A model generated the notes under the pieces. It ran no database searches. It was not told the DNA's origin and saw nothing but the letters and a program-made list of their open reading frames with translations. From Ardenticatenales bacterium (GTDB lineage: Bacteria > Chloroflexota > Anaerolineae > Promineifilales > Promineifilaceae): a stretch of 64,000 bases of DNA. The translations under genes and the position numbers were made by a program. Each line of letters starts with the position of its first letter. Position 1 is the first letter of the stretch. The stretch is taken from assembly GCA_020634515.1 (NCBI GenBank), contig JACKBL010000001.1:434001-498000 (forward strand), written 5' to 3'. Below, one piece after another: positions 33,253 through 41,416 of this stretch.

Positions 33253-34248
33253 ATGAGCGTTCAAAACCCACACGACCACTTCTTCCGCGAATCCTTTGGC
33301 CGCAGCCAGGTTGCGCGCAACTTCTTGCAGCAATACCTGCCGGCAGAACTGCGTTCCCTGCTTGACCTGAGCCACCTTGAATTGCAGGAAGGCTCTTTCA
33401 TTGACGAGACAATGCGCGACCATCAGTCCGACCTGCTCTACCAGACACGGCTGGTCGGCGAGGAGGATGTGGCCTACGTTTACCTTCTCTTTGAGCACAA
33501 AAGCTATCCTGACCCCCTGGTTGCCCTGCAAATGCTGCGCTACATGGTGCGTATCTGGGAACGGCAGGAAAAGGAAAAGGAACCGCTGTCCGCCATCATT
33601 CCGCTCGTTCTCTATCACGGCGAAAGGGCGTGGACAGCGTCAACCGAGTTTCTGGCGCTGCTGGATGCGCCGGAAGCGTTATGGCCTTATCTGCCATCAT
33701 TTCGCTACCATCTCACGGACCTCTCTTTTCTCTCTGATGAAACCATCCGCGGCGACCTCTGGCTGCGGGTGATTCTGGCGACGCTGCGGGCGGTGTTTGA
33801 CCCACGGCTGTCGGGACAGTTGAGTACTTTGATGGAACTGGTCTTTCAACTGGCGCGGCAAGAAAAGGGGTTGGAGTTTATCCACACGATCCTGTATTAT
33901 TTGAGCACGGCGACAGAAAAAGTAAGCCGCGAAGCCTTGCAACAGGCCGTTGCGCGGCAGGGCAAAGAAGGAGAAAGGACAATGACTACCATTGCGCAGC
34001 AAATCCGGCAAGAAGGATTGCAGGAAGGGTTGCAGGAAGGATTGCAGGAAGGATTGCAGGAAGGATTGCGGCAAGGTTCGCAGCATAACCTGATTAATGT
34101 ATTGGATGCCCGCTTTGGGCATGTCCCACCAGCCATCAGCCAGCGCATTGAGCAGATCACGGACATTCCCACCCTGCAGCAGCTACTGCGCCAGGCGGCG
34201 ACCCTTGATTCATTGGAGGCGTTTGCGGAACTGTTGCCGGCAGAGTAA
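33253..34248 (+). CDS. Rpn-family (RpnA-like) recombination-promoting nuclease/putative transposase
   Basis: A 331-residue protein of the PD-(D/E)XK family called Rpn or transposase_31. It begins NPHDHFFRESFGRSQVARNFL, as usual, and the nuclease core shows SDLLY and YVYLLFEHKSY, the last giving the E-x-K of the active site. The C-terminal region carries five 12-base repeats (34009-34068) that encode QEGL units. E. coli Rpn proteins cut DNA and promote RecA-independent recombination. The ATG at 33253 is within TGCCGGCATG. No inverted repeats or partner transposase flank it. Confidence 0.88.
   Translation: MSVQNPHDHFFRESFGRSQVARNFLQQYLPAELRSLLDLSHLELQEGSFIDETMRDHQSDLLYQTRLVGEEDVAYVYLLFEHKSYPDPLVALQMLRYMVRIWERQEKEKEPLSAIIPLVLYHGERAWTASTEFLALLDAPEALWPYLPSFRYHLTDLSFLSDETIRGDLWLRVILATLRAVFDPRLSGQLSTLMELVFQLARQEKGLEFIHTILYYLSTATEKVSREALQQAVARQGKEGERTMTTIAQQIRQEGLQEGLQEGLQEGLQEGLRQGSQHNLINVLDARFGHVPPAISQRIEQITDIPTLQQLLRQAATLDSLEAFAELLPAE
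34009..34068 (+). repeat. Five 12-bp in-frame repeats in the Rpn gene
   Basis: Five units of the form CAGGAAGGATTG (first one CAAGAAGGATTG, second with GGGTTG) follow without gaps and encode Gln-Glu-Gly-Leu. Being a multiple of three, copy number changes would keep the frame and change only the length of this linker. Confidence 0.92.
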
Positions 34249-34409
34249 GCCGCACACTGGACAGGTACTAAATTGGGGAATCCGTGGCTGTCGTTGCGCT
34301 GCCTGTTTCGGCCATTACATCACTGCGGACGGACCAGATGCCGGCAGTACGTTCCATGTCCCTGATGGCAAAAGATAAGGATTTTAGCTACACGCCTTCC
34401 CCCAACCAC

Positions 34410-35057
34410 ATGCGCCAACCACAGGATTGGGAGCCCCTTTTCCAGCAGTTTCTCGCCCGCCAAATGAGTGCTGATGCCGCCCACGACATCCACCACGTCC
34501 GCCGCGTCGTCGCCAACGCCATGCAGTTGACGGCAGCCACGGGTGCAAACGCCGCCGTCGTCTTTCCCGCCGCCTGGCTGCACGACTGCGTGGTCGTGCC
34601 CAAATCCTCGCCCCAGCGGGCGCAGGCTTCTCGTTTGGCCGCCGCCGCAGCAGGCGCATTCCTGCGGGCGCAGGGGTATGGGCTGGCGAATGTGGCCGAC
34701 ATCGAACACGCCATTGCCGCTCACAGCTTTTCTGCCGGCATTTCCCCCCGCACCCTAGAAGCCCAAATCGTCCAGGACGCCGACCGGCTTGATGCGCTGG
34801 GAGCCATTGGCATCGCCCGCTGTATCCAGGTGGGAACCGCCGCCGCCCGTCCCCTGTACCATGCCGCCGACCCCTTTTGCCACACCCGTCAGCCCGACGA
34901 CAACGCCGCCACCGTGGACCATTTCTACACCAAGCTGTTGCGCCTGGCGGACGCCATGCAGACAGAGGCGGGCCGCGCCGAAGCCCGGCGCCGCACCACC
35001 TTCATGTTGGCCTTCCTGGAACAGTTGGCCTCGGAAATTGACCCTGTGGAGAGTTGA
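34410..35057 (+). CDS. HD-domain phosphohydrolase (YedJ-like)
   Basis: A protein of about 215 residues with HD-superfamily metal ligands: HDIHHVRRV, AAWLHDCVV and, later, QDADRLDALGAIGIAR. These proteins act as metal-dependent phosphohydrolases, often on nucleotides; the substrate cannot be inferred. The Ala-rich stretch between the His and Asp motifs is common in this group. The start is uncertain: ATG 34410 begins just ahead of the conserved part, while ATG 34365 and GTG 34284 are in frame upstream and none has a clear ribosome binding site. It stands between the Rpn gene and the CBS protein gene on the same strand. Confidence 0.83.
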   Translation: MRQPQDWEPLFQQFLARQMSADAAHDIHHVRRVVANAMQLTAATGANAAVVFPAAWLHDCVVVPKSSPQRAQASRLAAAAAGAFLRAQGYGLANVADIEHAIAAHSFSAGISPRTLEAQIVQDADRLDALGAIGIARCIQVGTAAARPLYHAADPFCHTRQPDDNAATVDHFYTKLLRLADAMQTEAGRAEARRRTTFMLAFLEQLASEIDPVES

Positions 35058-35186
35058 TTTGCGATCCACGAGCACAGTGAGGACAATACGCACCATCTTT
35101 GCCCGGTCATCGGGGTAGAAACGGTTGACCGCGCTGCTGCCGCGGGTGGATGGCCCCCGCTGGAGTGTCTAGGATGAGAGAAAGTG

Positions 35187-36746
35187 ATGCTGATTCCAAT
35201 TGAACGTCTTCTGGCTGGGCGTGCCCGACCGCTATGTATTCATGGTAATCAAACGGTGCGGGATGCGCTGGCGTTGATGTTGCAGCACAATTACAGTCAG
35301 TTACCGGTCGTCAACGCTGACGGCAAGTTGATGGGCATCATTTCCGAACAGGGGATCAACCGCACCTTGTACCACATTGATGCGCGCATCCCGCTGTTGG
35401 ATTATCCCCTGTTTCACTGCCTGGAACGGGTCACCGCCGTGCCGCTGGAAACCGACGCCTTTGACGTCCTGAACTGGCTGGAAAAGACGCTCACAATTGT
35501 GGTGGTGGACGATACCAGAATCCCACTGGGGATTTTGACAGCCTTTGACCTGACGCTCTTCTTCCGCGACATTTCCGAAGGGTTGGTGCTGGTCGAAGAT
35601 GTGGAAGTGATGCTGCGGCAGCTTATCGACCAGGCGCTGCCCCATGAACCAGAGCGGCAGGAGGCCATGCAAAACGCCCTGAAGAACTACTTCAAGAACG
35701 GCACGGAAGAGCTGCCTTGCCTGGAGCAGCTAACGTTTAACGATTACATCAAGCTCATTGGCAACAACAAGAACTGGTCATACTTTGAGGCTACGCTGCA
35801 ATCGAAAGAGTTGTTCCGCATTTACATGGAACAGGTGCGGGATATTCGCAATCAACTGGTCCACTTTCGCGGACAATTGGATGCGGTGCAGCGGGATGCG
35901 CTGCAGCGGGCGCGCGCCTGGTTGGTGAACCGCTTTGAGGCTGTGCCAGACGTGCCCAGGCCCCTGGTCGTGGCTGAAAGCGCGGCTGATTACCAGGTGG
36001 ACACAGGTGGGGGTAAATACAGCAGCTTGACCACGTGGCTACAAGGGCTGAACAGGGAGCCAGGAGAGCGCGTGCAGCAGGCGTTTTCCCGCGTGGAGGC
36101 GTTGATGGGGATGGAATTGCCGGCATCCGCGCGCCATTACCGCTCCTGGTGGGGGAACGATCCCACCCGGGGGCAACAGGCGGAAGCATGGCTGCGGGCC
36201 GGGTGGAAGGTGGCGCATGTGGATTTCACCCACGAAACCGTCACGTTTCAGCGCGAAGACACCGTTTTGTATCAACTGTTCTTTGCCGGCCTGCTTACAG
36301 AGTTCAAGCGGCTACGGCCTGACCTGATACACACCCCCCGCGCCTACCCTCAGCCCTGGTGGCACTTCGAGGCAGGCGGGCCGGGGTTTGCTTTTGGTTG
36401 GCGGTTCACGCCCGCCCGCACCTTGCGCACCGAACTGGTGATTGCCCTGGGCACATGGCACACCAGTGAACGCGCCTTTGAGCGGCTGCTGTCGCAACAG
36501 GCCGACGTAGAGGGGGAACTGGGCCGCGCACTTGTGTGGGAGCGGCTGCCGTCCCAGGCGAAATGTCGCGTGGCCCTGGAATCCGGGGCCACGCTGGCCG
36601 ATCCGTCTCTGCACGAATGGGGGCTGACCACCCTCCTGCGCTTCGTGCAGGTCTTCCGGCCCCGCCTGGCTGCCCTCCTACCAGAGCCAGGCAGCGAAGA
36701 GACCCCTGACGAGGCGGCCTGGCGACTCGGCGATACAAAAGCATAA
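35187..36746 (+). CDS. CBS-pair protein with HEPN-like segment and DUF7662/DUF4268-like C-terminus
   Basis: A 519-residue multidomain protein. Residues about 8-135 form a CBS pair (VRDALALMLQHNYSQLPVV, GIISEQGI, PLGILTAFDL), which usually binds adenosine nucleotides. Residues about 150-250 are helical and contain RDIRNQLVHFRG, an R-x4-H motif as in HEPN ribonucleases. Then comes YSSLTTWLQGL through AEAWLRAGWKVAHVDF, resembling DUF7662, and finally a stretch resembling DUF4268 (LVWERLPSQAKCRVALESG), a domain often found with restriction and defence proteins. The domain names are from memory of the families. Start: ATG 35187, or GTG 35184, after AGGAT. The assembly suggests a nucleotide-gated RNA-targeting or DNA-sensing protein, but this is inference. 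Confidence 0.72.
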   Translation: MLIPIERLLAGRARPLCIHGNQTVRDALALMLQHNYSQLPVVNADGKLMGIISEQGINRTLYHIDARIPLLDYPLFHCLERVTAVPLETDAFDVLNWLEKTLTIVVVDDTRIPLGILTAFDLTLFFRDISEGLVLVEDVEVMLRQLIDQALPHEPERQEAMQNALKNYFKNGTEELPCLEQLTFNDYIKLIGNNKNWSYFEATLQSKELFRIYMEQVRDIRNQLVHFRGQLDAVQRDALQRARAWLVNRFEAVPDVPRPLVVAESAADYQVDTGGGKYSSLTTWLQGLNREPGERVQQAFSRVEALMGMELPASARHYRSWWGNDPTRGQQAEAWLRAGWKVAHVDFTHETVTFQREDTVLYQLFFAGLLTEFKRLRPDLIHTPRAYPQPWWHFEAGGPGFAFGWRFTPARTLRTELVIALGTWHTSERAFERLLSQQADVEGELGRALVWERLPSQAKCRVALESGATLADPSLHEWGLTTLLRFVQVFRPRLAALLPEPGSEETPDEAAWRLGDTKA

Positions 36747-36895
36747 CCATTGCGTTCAGCCGTCCTGTGGTCAAACCACAAACCCGCAGGCAAACGTCGG
36801 GCCTTAGAGCAACATGGTTGTAATTGACAGCCGACAACCACAAACCATCCACTCGCCCGCTTGCCCCCCCCTGATCGTAATGTTAAACTAACCCC

Positions 36896-38518
36896 ATGTC
36901 ACAAGCCCTCTACCGCAAATGGCGACCGGCCCGATTCGACGAGGTGGTTGGTCAAGAACACGTCACCCGCACCCTGCAAAACGGGGTTGCTTCTGACCGT
37001 GTGGGACACGCTTTTCTATTTTCTGGACCACGCGGGACGGGCAAGACGACCACGGCGCGACTACTGGCAAAAGCCGTCAACTGCCGGCATTCCGATCCCG
37101 CCCAACGCCCCTGCAACACCTGCCACATCTGCCGCGCCGTCAACGAAGGCCGCTTCCTCGACCTGATCGAAATTGACGCCGCCTCCAACACCGGCGTGGA
37201 CGACATCCGCGATCTGCGGGACAAAATCAACTTCTCGCCAAACGAAGGGCGCTTCAAGGTCTACATCATTGACGAAGTCCACATGCTCTCCACGGCGGCC
37301 TTCAACGCCCTCTTGAAGACGCTGGAGGAACCGCCGCCGCACGCCAAATTTGTGCTGGCAACCACGGAAGAGCATAAAGTGCCGGCAACCATCAAATCAC
37401 GCTGCCAGGTCTTTCACTTCCGCCTGCTCACCGTGTCCGAACTGACAGCGCGGCTTCTGTGGCTGGCGGAAAAGGAAAACCTGACCATTGAACCGGAAGC
37501 GCTGGCCCTGATTGCCCGCCAGGGCGCGGGCAGCGCGCGCGACGCGGAAAGCCTGCTGGACCAGTTGGTGACGGCGCCCGGCGACACGATCACGCTGGCG
37601 CGGGCGCAAAAGGTGCTGGGCACGGCTTCCCTGGCGATGGTGTCCCAACTGACGGAGGCGTGGCTATCCGGTGATGGGACGCTGGGGCTGCAACTGATTC
37701 ATGATGCGCTGGCGGCGGGCGCGGATACGCGCCAATTGGCGCGGCAGATGGTGGCCTATCTACGTGCCGTGTTGCTGCTGCAGGCTTCCGGGGAGACGTT
37801 TGATTTGGAAATGCCGGCAGACACGCAACAACAAATGCGCGCACAGGCCGAAAAAGCCGCCCGCCCCGCCCTCATCACCGCCATCAAGCAGTACAACGAA
37901 GTTGCCAGCACGGTCGCCTCTGGTTGGCAGCCCCAACTCCCACTGGAACTGGCCTTCATTGAGATGCTGCCCGAAGTCGGCGGACCGGTGGCGCGGCGCG
38001 CCCAACCCGCCGCCATCCCCCAACCCGCGCGACCCAGCCCATCGCCGTTGACCAGCCAGCCCGAACCCGCGTCCCTCCCGGCCACGGAAACAGTCCCGGA
38101 ACCACCTGCACGGACCGAAGCCGCGGCAACGCCTCCGCCCGCGCCGCCGGCGACGGCTTCTCCGCCTGCCGCCGCGTCGCTCACACTCGTCGCCATCACC
38201 AGCCACTGGCCCCAGGCCATGACCAACGTGAAGAAAAAGAACCGCAATCTTGGCTCACTACTGACCATGTGCCAACCCCTGGCAGTGGAAAACGGCACGC
38301 TCATTTTGGGCTTTGAATATGGCACACTCAAGGACAAATTCGACAACACGGCGCAGGCGCGCGATCTGGTTGGCGATGCCTTAAGCGAATTGACCGGCGT
38401 CCCTTGCCCGATACGCACCGTCCTCAACAGCCAATACCGGCCTCCCGCGCAGGTCAGCAAAGCGGAATTTGACGCACTGGCGGAGGAGCTTGGCGGCGTC
38501 GTGCGCGAGATTGAGTAG
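36896..38518 (+). CDS. dnaX: DNA polymerase III subunits gamma/tau
   Basis: Clamp-loader ATPase that loads the sliding clamp and couples polymerases at the fork. The 540 residues begin MSQALYRKWRPARFDEVVGQ, with Walker A SGPRGTGKTTTARLLAKA, four Cys of the zinc module (NCRHSD, PCNTCHIC), Walker B IDEVHMLS, sensor 1 ATTEEHKVPATIKSRCQ and GAGSARDAESLLDQ. A Pro/Ala/Thr-rich linker (about residues 360-435) precedes a C-terminal tau-like domain. No A-rich slippery site for making gamma was noticed. The start fits the family although no strong ribosome binding site is seen. It begins the conserved dnaX-ybaB-recR order. Confidence 0.96.
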   Translation: MSQALYRKWRPARFDEVVGQEHVTRTLQNGVASDRVGHAFLFSGPRGTGKTTTARLLAKAVNCRHSDPAQRPCNTCHICRAVNEGRFLDLIEIDAASNTGVDDIRDLRDKINFSPNEGRFKVYIIDEVHMLSTAAFNALLKTLEEPPPHAKFVLATTEEHKVPATIKSRCQVFHFRLLTVSELTARLLWLAEKENLTIEPEALALIARQGAGSARDAESLLDQLVTAPGDTITLARAQKVLGTASLAMVSQLTEAWLSGDGTLGLQLIHDALAAGADTRQLARQMVAYLRAVLLLQASGETFDLEMPADTQQQMRAQAEKAARPALITAIKQYNEVASTVASGWQPQLPLELAFIEMLPEVGGPVARRAQPAAIPQPARPSPSPLTSQPEPASLPATETVPEPPARTEAAATPPPAPPATASPPAAASLTLVAITSHWPQAMTNVKKKNRNLGSLLTMCQPLAVENGTLILGFEYGTLKDKFDNTAQARDLVGDALSELTGVPCPIRTVLNSQYRPPAQVSKAEFDALAEELGGVVREIE

Positions 38519-38638
38519 CCCTCCCTCCAGACAGCGGCCTACTAAAGTAGGACCACAAACTGCCAACCATCAACTGTTACCTTTTCTCAGGCGAGTTCGC
38601 AACTTGCCCTACAAGACGTATTCGAAGGAGTTTCAATC

Positions 38639-39016
38639 GTGGCGAAAAAGCGCTCATCATTCCGTGGTAAACCGAAGCAGCCCAAACAGGCCAGCCCAAA
38701 CAACATGCTGTCGCAAATGCAGCGGATGCAGGAAGAAATGAAATCCACGCAGGAATCGCTGGCGGACGAAGTCGTCAGCGTGACGGCCGGCGGCGGCGCC
38801 ATAACGGTTGTCATCACCGGTCATCAGCGCGTGCAGTCCATCGCCATCGCCGAAGACCTGATCGACCCGGAAGAAAAGGAAATGTTGCAAGATATGCTCG
38901 TCGCGGCCATCAACAGTGCCATTGAGCAGTCGCAAACCCTGGCGGCGGAGAAGATGGAAGCGATCACCGGCGGCGCCGATCTGGGTGGATTGGGTGGCCT
39001 GCTCGGCGGCATGTGA
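38639..39016 (+). CDS. YbaB/EbfC-family nucleoid-associated protein
   Basis: A 125-residue DNA-binding dimer, as in most bacteria between dnaX and recR. The conserved part is MLSQMQRMQEEMKSTQESLA followed by VSVTAGGGAITVVITGHQRVQSI, then a C-terminal helix and a Gly-rich end (LGGLGGLLGGM). The N-terminal Lys-rich 22 residues are longer than usual. The start is GTG at 38639, with GAAGGAG nine bases ahead. The stop is followed at once by the heptamer microsatellite. Confidence 0.93.
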   Translation: MAKKRSSFRGKPKQPKQASPNNMLSQMQRMQEEMKSTQESLADEVVSVTAGGGAITVVITGHQRVQSIAIAEDLIDPEEKEMLQDMLVAAINSAIEQSQTLAAEKMEAITGGADLGGLGGLLGGM

Positions 39017-39021
39017 GGAGG

Positions 39022-39180
39022 GGCGAGTGGCGAGTGGCGAGTGGCGAGTGGCGAGTGGCGAGTGGCGAGTGGCGAGTGGCGAGTGGCGAGTGGCGAGTAC
39101 ACTCGCAAACTCGCAAACCCGCAAACCCGCAAACTCGCAAACTCGCAAACCCGCAAACTCGCAAACTCGCAAACCCGCAA
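39022..39180. repeat. Microsatellite pair between ybaB and recR
   Basis: Eleven perfect GGCGAGT units (39022-39098) are followed, after two bases, by ten 8-base units of ACTCGCAA or ACCCGCAA (39101-39180). The two halves are nearly complementary (GGCGAGT against ACTCGCC), so the tract can fold into a long cruciform. It occupies most of the ybaB-recR spacer, and recR's own ribosome binding site lies after it. Confidence 0.95.
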
Positions 39181-39207
39181 ACTCGCCCACTCTAACAAGG
39201 AGTAAAC

Positions 39208-39816
39208 ATGGCTGGCAATGTGTTGCCGCAACCGGTACAGCGTTTGATAGATGAATTCGCGCGGCTGCCGGGTATCGGTCCCAAGTCGGCTTCGCGGCTG
39301 ACGTTCTATTTGCTGCGCGCCGCCGATGAGCAGGCGTTTGGACTGGCCGAGGCGCTGCGCGACTTGAAGGAACGCACGCGCTTCTGTTCGATTTGCTTCA
39401 ATATCACCGAGAATGATCCCTGCGTGATTTGCCAGGATGCCGGCAGAGACCAGACCCTCCTTTGTGTTGTCGAAGAACCGCTGGACGTCGTCGCCCTGGA
39501 GCGCACGCGCGCCTTCCAGGGACGCTACCACGTCTTGCACGGAGCCATCTCCCCCGTGGAAGGCATCGGCCCCGAAGACCTGCGCGTGGCCGAACTGGTG
39601 CAGCGCGTGGAGCAGGGGAACTTCGGCGAAATCATCATTGCCACCAACCCCACCCTCGAAGGGGACTCCACCGCGCTCTATCTGCAACGACGGCTGGCGG
39701 GCTACGGCGTCAAGCTGCGCAGCCTGGCTCGCGGCCTCTCCGTGGGCGGCGACCTGGAATACACCGACGAGATCACCCTGCGGCGTGCCCTGGAAGGACG
39801 GCAAGACCTGCGTTAG
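39208..39816 (+). CDS. recR: Recombination mediator RecR
   Basis: Works with RecO/RecF to load RecA at gaps. The 202-residue length is standard. Marks: helix-hairpin-helix ARLPGIGPKSASRLTFYLLR, the zinc motif C-x2-C around CSICFNITENDPCVIC, and a Toprim domain starting LLCVVEEPLDVVALE with LRVAELVQRVEQG and ATNPTLEGDSTALYL. AAGGAG stands seven bases ahead of the ATG at 39208. Third gene in the dnaX-ybaB-recR order; the intervening microsatellite might affect coupling. Confidence 0.96.
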   Translation: MAGNVLPQPVQRLIDEFARLPGIGPKSASRLTFYLLRAADEQAFGLAEALRDLKERTRFCSICFNITENDPCVICQDAGRDQTLLCVVEEPLDVVALERTRAFQGRYHVLHGAISPVEGIGPEDLRVAELVQRVEQGNFGEIIIATNPTLEGDSTALYLQRRLAGYGVKLRSLARGLSVGGDLEYTDEITLRRALEGRQDLR

Positions 39817-40020
39817 GGCGTTTTTCCGCATTTCGCAAGCAACTCACGGCTGTCCTCACGCTGCTAACGGATGCGCCCTTAGGGTTCGTCCAAAATTGCC
39901 TTTGGACTATGCGACAAGCAAGAACCCTTCCAGCGCATCCGTCAATTCCCAGACGAATAACGGATGCGTCCTTAGCATCAAAATAGCTTCCGGGAAGATA
40001 GTAGTGAATCGTTACCGCTG
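39817..40020. repeat. Spacer with mixed repeat elements between recR and rtcA
   Basis: About 200 non-coding bases hold three elements. TAACGGATGCG-CCTTAG occurs twice (near 39865 and 39959), with an inverted GCATCCGT near 39935. The AGGGTTCG...GAACCCT hairpin, copy 2, is at 39881-39930. A single arm AGCTTCCGGGAAG is at 39985-39997. No promoter or gene is assignable. Confidence 0.65.
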
Positions 40021-41085
40021 ATGATGCAAACGCCAATTACCATTGATGGCAGCCAGGGCGAAGGGGGTGGGCAGGTGCTGCGTACCAGCCTCAGCCTTGC
40101 CGCGATCACCGGACGCCCGCTGCGCCTTTACAATATCCGCGCCGGACGCAGCAAACCCGGCCTGCGCCCGCAGCACCTCACTGCCGTTCATGCAGTGGGG
40201 CGCATTTGCGCGGCGCGAATGGATGGCGACCGGCTCAACTCGCGCACGCTGGAATTCACGCCCACCACGCCGCCGCGCGGCGGTGATTACGTCTTTGACG
40301 TTTCCGACGCCGCGCAGACCTTTTCCGCCGGCGCCGTCACGTTGATTTGTCAGGCAATCCTCTGGCCGCTGATCTTTGCGGCGGAACCCGCGCGCGTGCG
40401 GCTGCGCGGCGGCACATTTGTGCCCTACAGTCCGCCATATCACTACCTGGCGCACGTGGCGCGTCCCGCCTTCGCCCGCCTGGGGGCGCATTTTGCCACG
40501 GAACTGGTCACGTGGGGGTGGATGCAGGCGGGAGGTGGGGAAATGGTGCTGACGGTGGAGCCGGCAGCGCGCTTGCAAGGGGTGGCGTTTGCGCCGGAAA
40601 GATCGACGAAAGTGGAAGGCGTGGCCGCCGTGACGAATTTGCCGGCGGATATTCCGCAGCGCATGGCCCGCCGCGCCCATAATTTACTGCAAGAGATGGG
40701 CTTGCAGCCGGTCATCACGCCGGTACGCGCGACAGGCAAAGGCCCTGGCGCGGGCATCGTGCTTTGGCTACCGGGGGCCGGGTTTAGCTGCCTGGGGCGC
40801 AAAGGGTTCCCGGCGGACAAAGTGGCCGAGGAAGCGGTTGCCCAACTGCGCGCTTTTGTGGACAATGGAGGGCTTATTAACTCATCCGCTGTGGACGAAC
40901 ACCTGGCTGATCAACTACTCTTGCCCATGGCCCTCGCCCACGGCAGGTCCAGCCTCACCACCAATCGGATCACCTTGCACACGTTGACCAATGCCGACCT
41001 TTTGCGGCAGTGGCTGCCCGTGTCTCTGCACGTTGCGGGCGAACTGGGGCAACCAGGGACGATCACGGTGACGAATGAGGTATGA
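40021..41085 (+). CDS. rtcA: RNA 3'-terminal phosphate cyclase
   Basis: Converts RNA 3'-phosphates to 2',3'-cyclic phosphates, using ATP through a covalent His-AMP. The 354-residue protein starts ITIDGSQGEGGGQVLRTSLSL, with RSKPGLRPQHLTAV and the catalytic His in SSAVDEHLADQLLLP. The length and motifs match RtcA. No rtcB or rtcR gene is adjacent, unlike in E. coli. Starts at 40021 and 40024 are both ATG; no strong ribosome binding site is seen. The last codons (TVTNEV and stop) fall in a GAGGTAT repeat. Confidence 0.94.
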   Translation: MMQTPITIDGSQGEGGGQVLRTSLSLAAITGRPLRLYNIRAGRSKPGLRPQHLTAVHAVGRICAARMDGDRLNSRTLEFTPTTPPRGGDYVFDVSDAAQTFSAGAVTLICQAILWPLIFAAEPARVRLRGGTFVPYSPPYHYLAHVARPAFARLGAHFATELVTWGWMQAGGGEMVLTVEPAARLQGVAFAPERSTKVEGVAAVTNLPADIPQRMARRAHNLLQEMGLQPVITPVRATGKGPGAGIVLWLPGAGFSCLGRKGFPADKVAEEAVAQLRAFVDNGGLINSSAVDEHLADQLLLPMALAHGRSSLTTNRITLHTLTNADLLRQWLPVSLHVAGELGQPGTITVTNEV

Positions 41086-41153
41086 CGAATGAGGTATGAG
41101 GTATGAGGTATGAGGTATGAGGTATGAGGTATGAGGTATGAGGTATGAGGTAT
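41077..41153. repeat. (GAGGTAT)n microsatellite at the rtcA stop
   Basis: GAGGTAT at 41077-41083 is part of the last rtcA codons. After GACGAAT (41084-41090) come nine perfect GAGGTAT units to 41153. The start reads like duplication of the rtcA end followed by slippage. Confidence 0.95.
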
Positions 41154-41180
41154 GAGGGGAGTATGTGCTGGCACATTTGC

Positions 41181-41415
41181 CACTCGCATACTTGCCACTC
41201 GCCACTCGCATACTCGCCACTCGCACACTCGCACACTCGCCACTCGCCACTCGCACACTCGCCACTCGCACACTCGCACACTCGCCACTCGCCACTCGCA
41301 CACTCGCACACTCGCCACTCGCATACTCGCCACTCGCATACTCGCCACTCGCACACTCGCACACTCGCCACTCGCCACTCGCATACTTGCCACTCGCACA
41401 CTCGCACACTCGCAC
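41181..41415. repeat. CACTCGC-type microsatellite immediately upstream of rnz
   Basis: About 235 bases of 7- and 8-base units (CACTCGC, ACACTCGC, ATACTCGC, with a few ATACTTGC) run up to two bases before the rnz ATG. Phases are mixed, so all frames stay open. It is the complement of the GGCGAGT tract at 39022. No ribosome binding site remains visible ahead of rnz. Confidence 0.93.
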
Positions 41416-41416
41416 A

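Noticed and set aside
33253..34248. Active insertion sequence
   Set aside because: Rpn proteins are annotated as putative transposases, but no terminal inverted repeats or target duplications were found around this gene.
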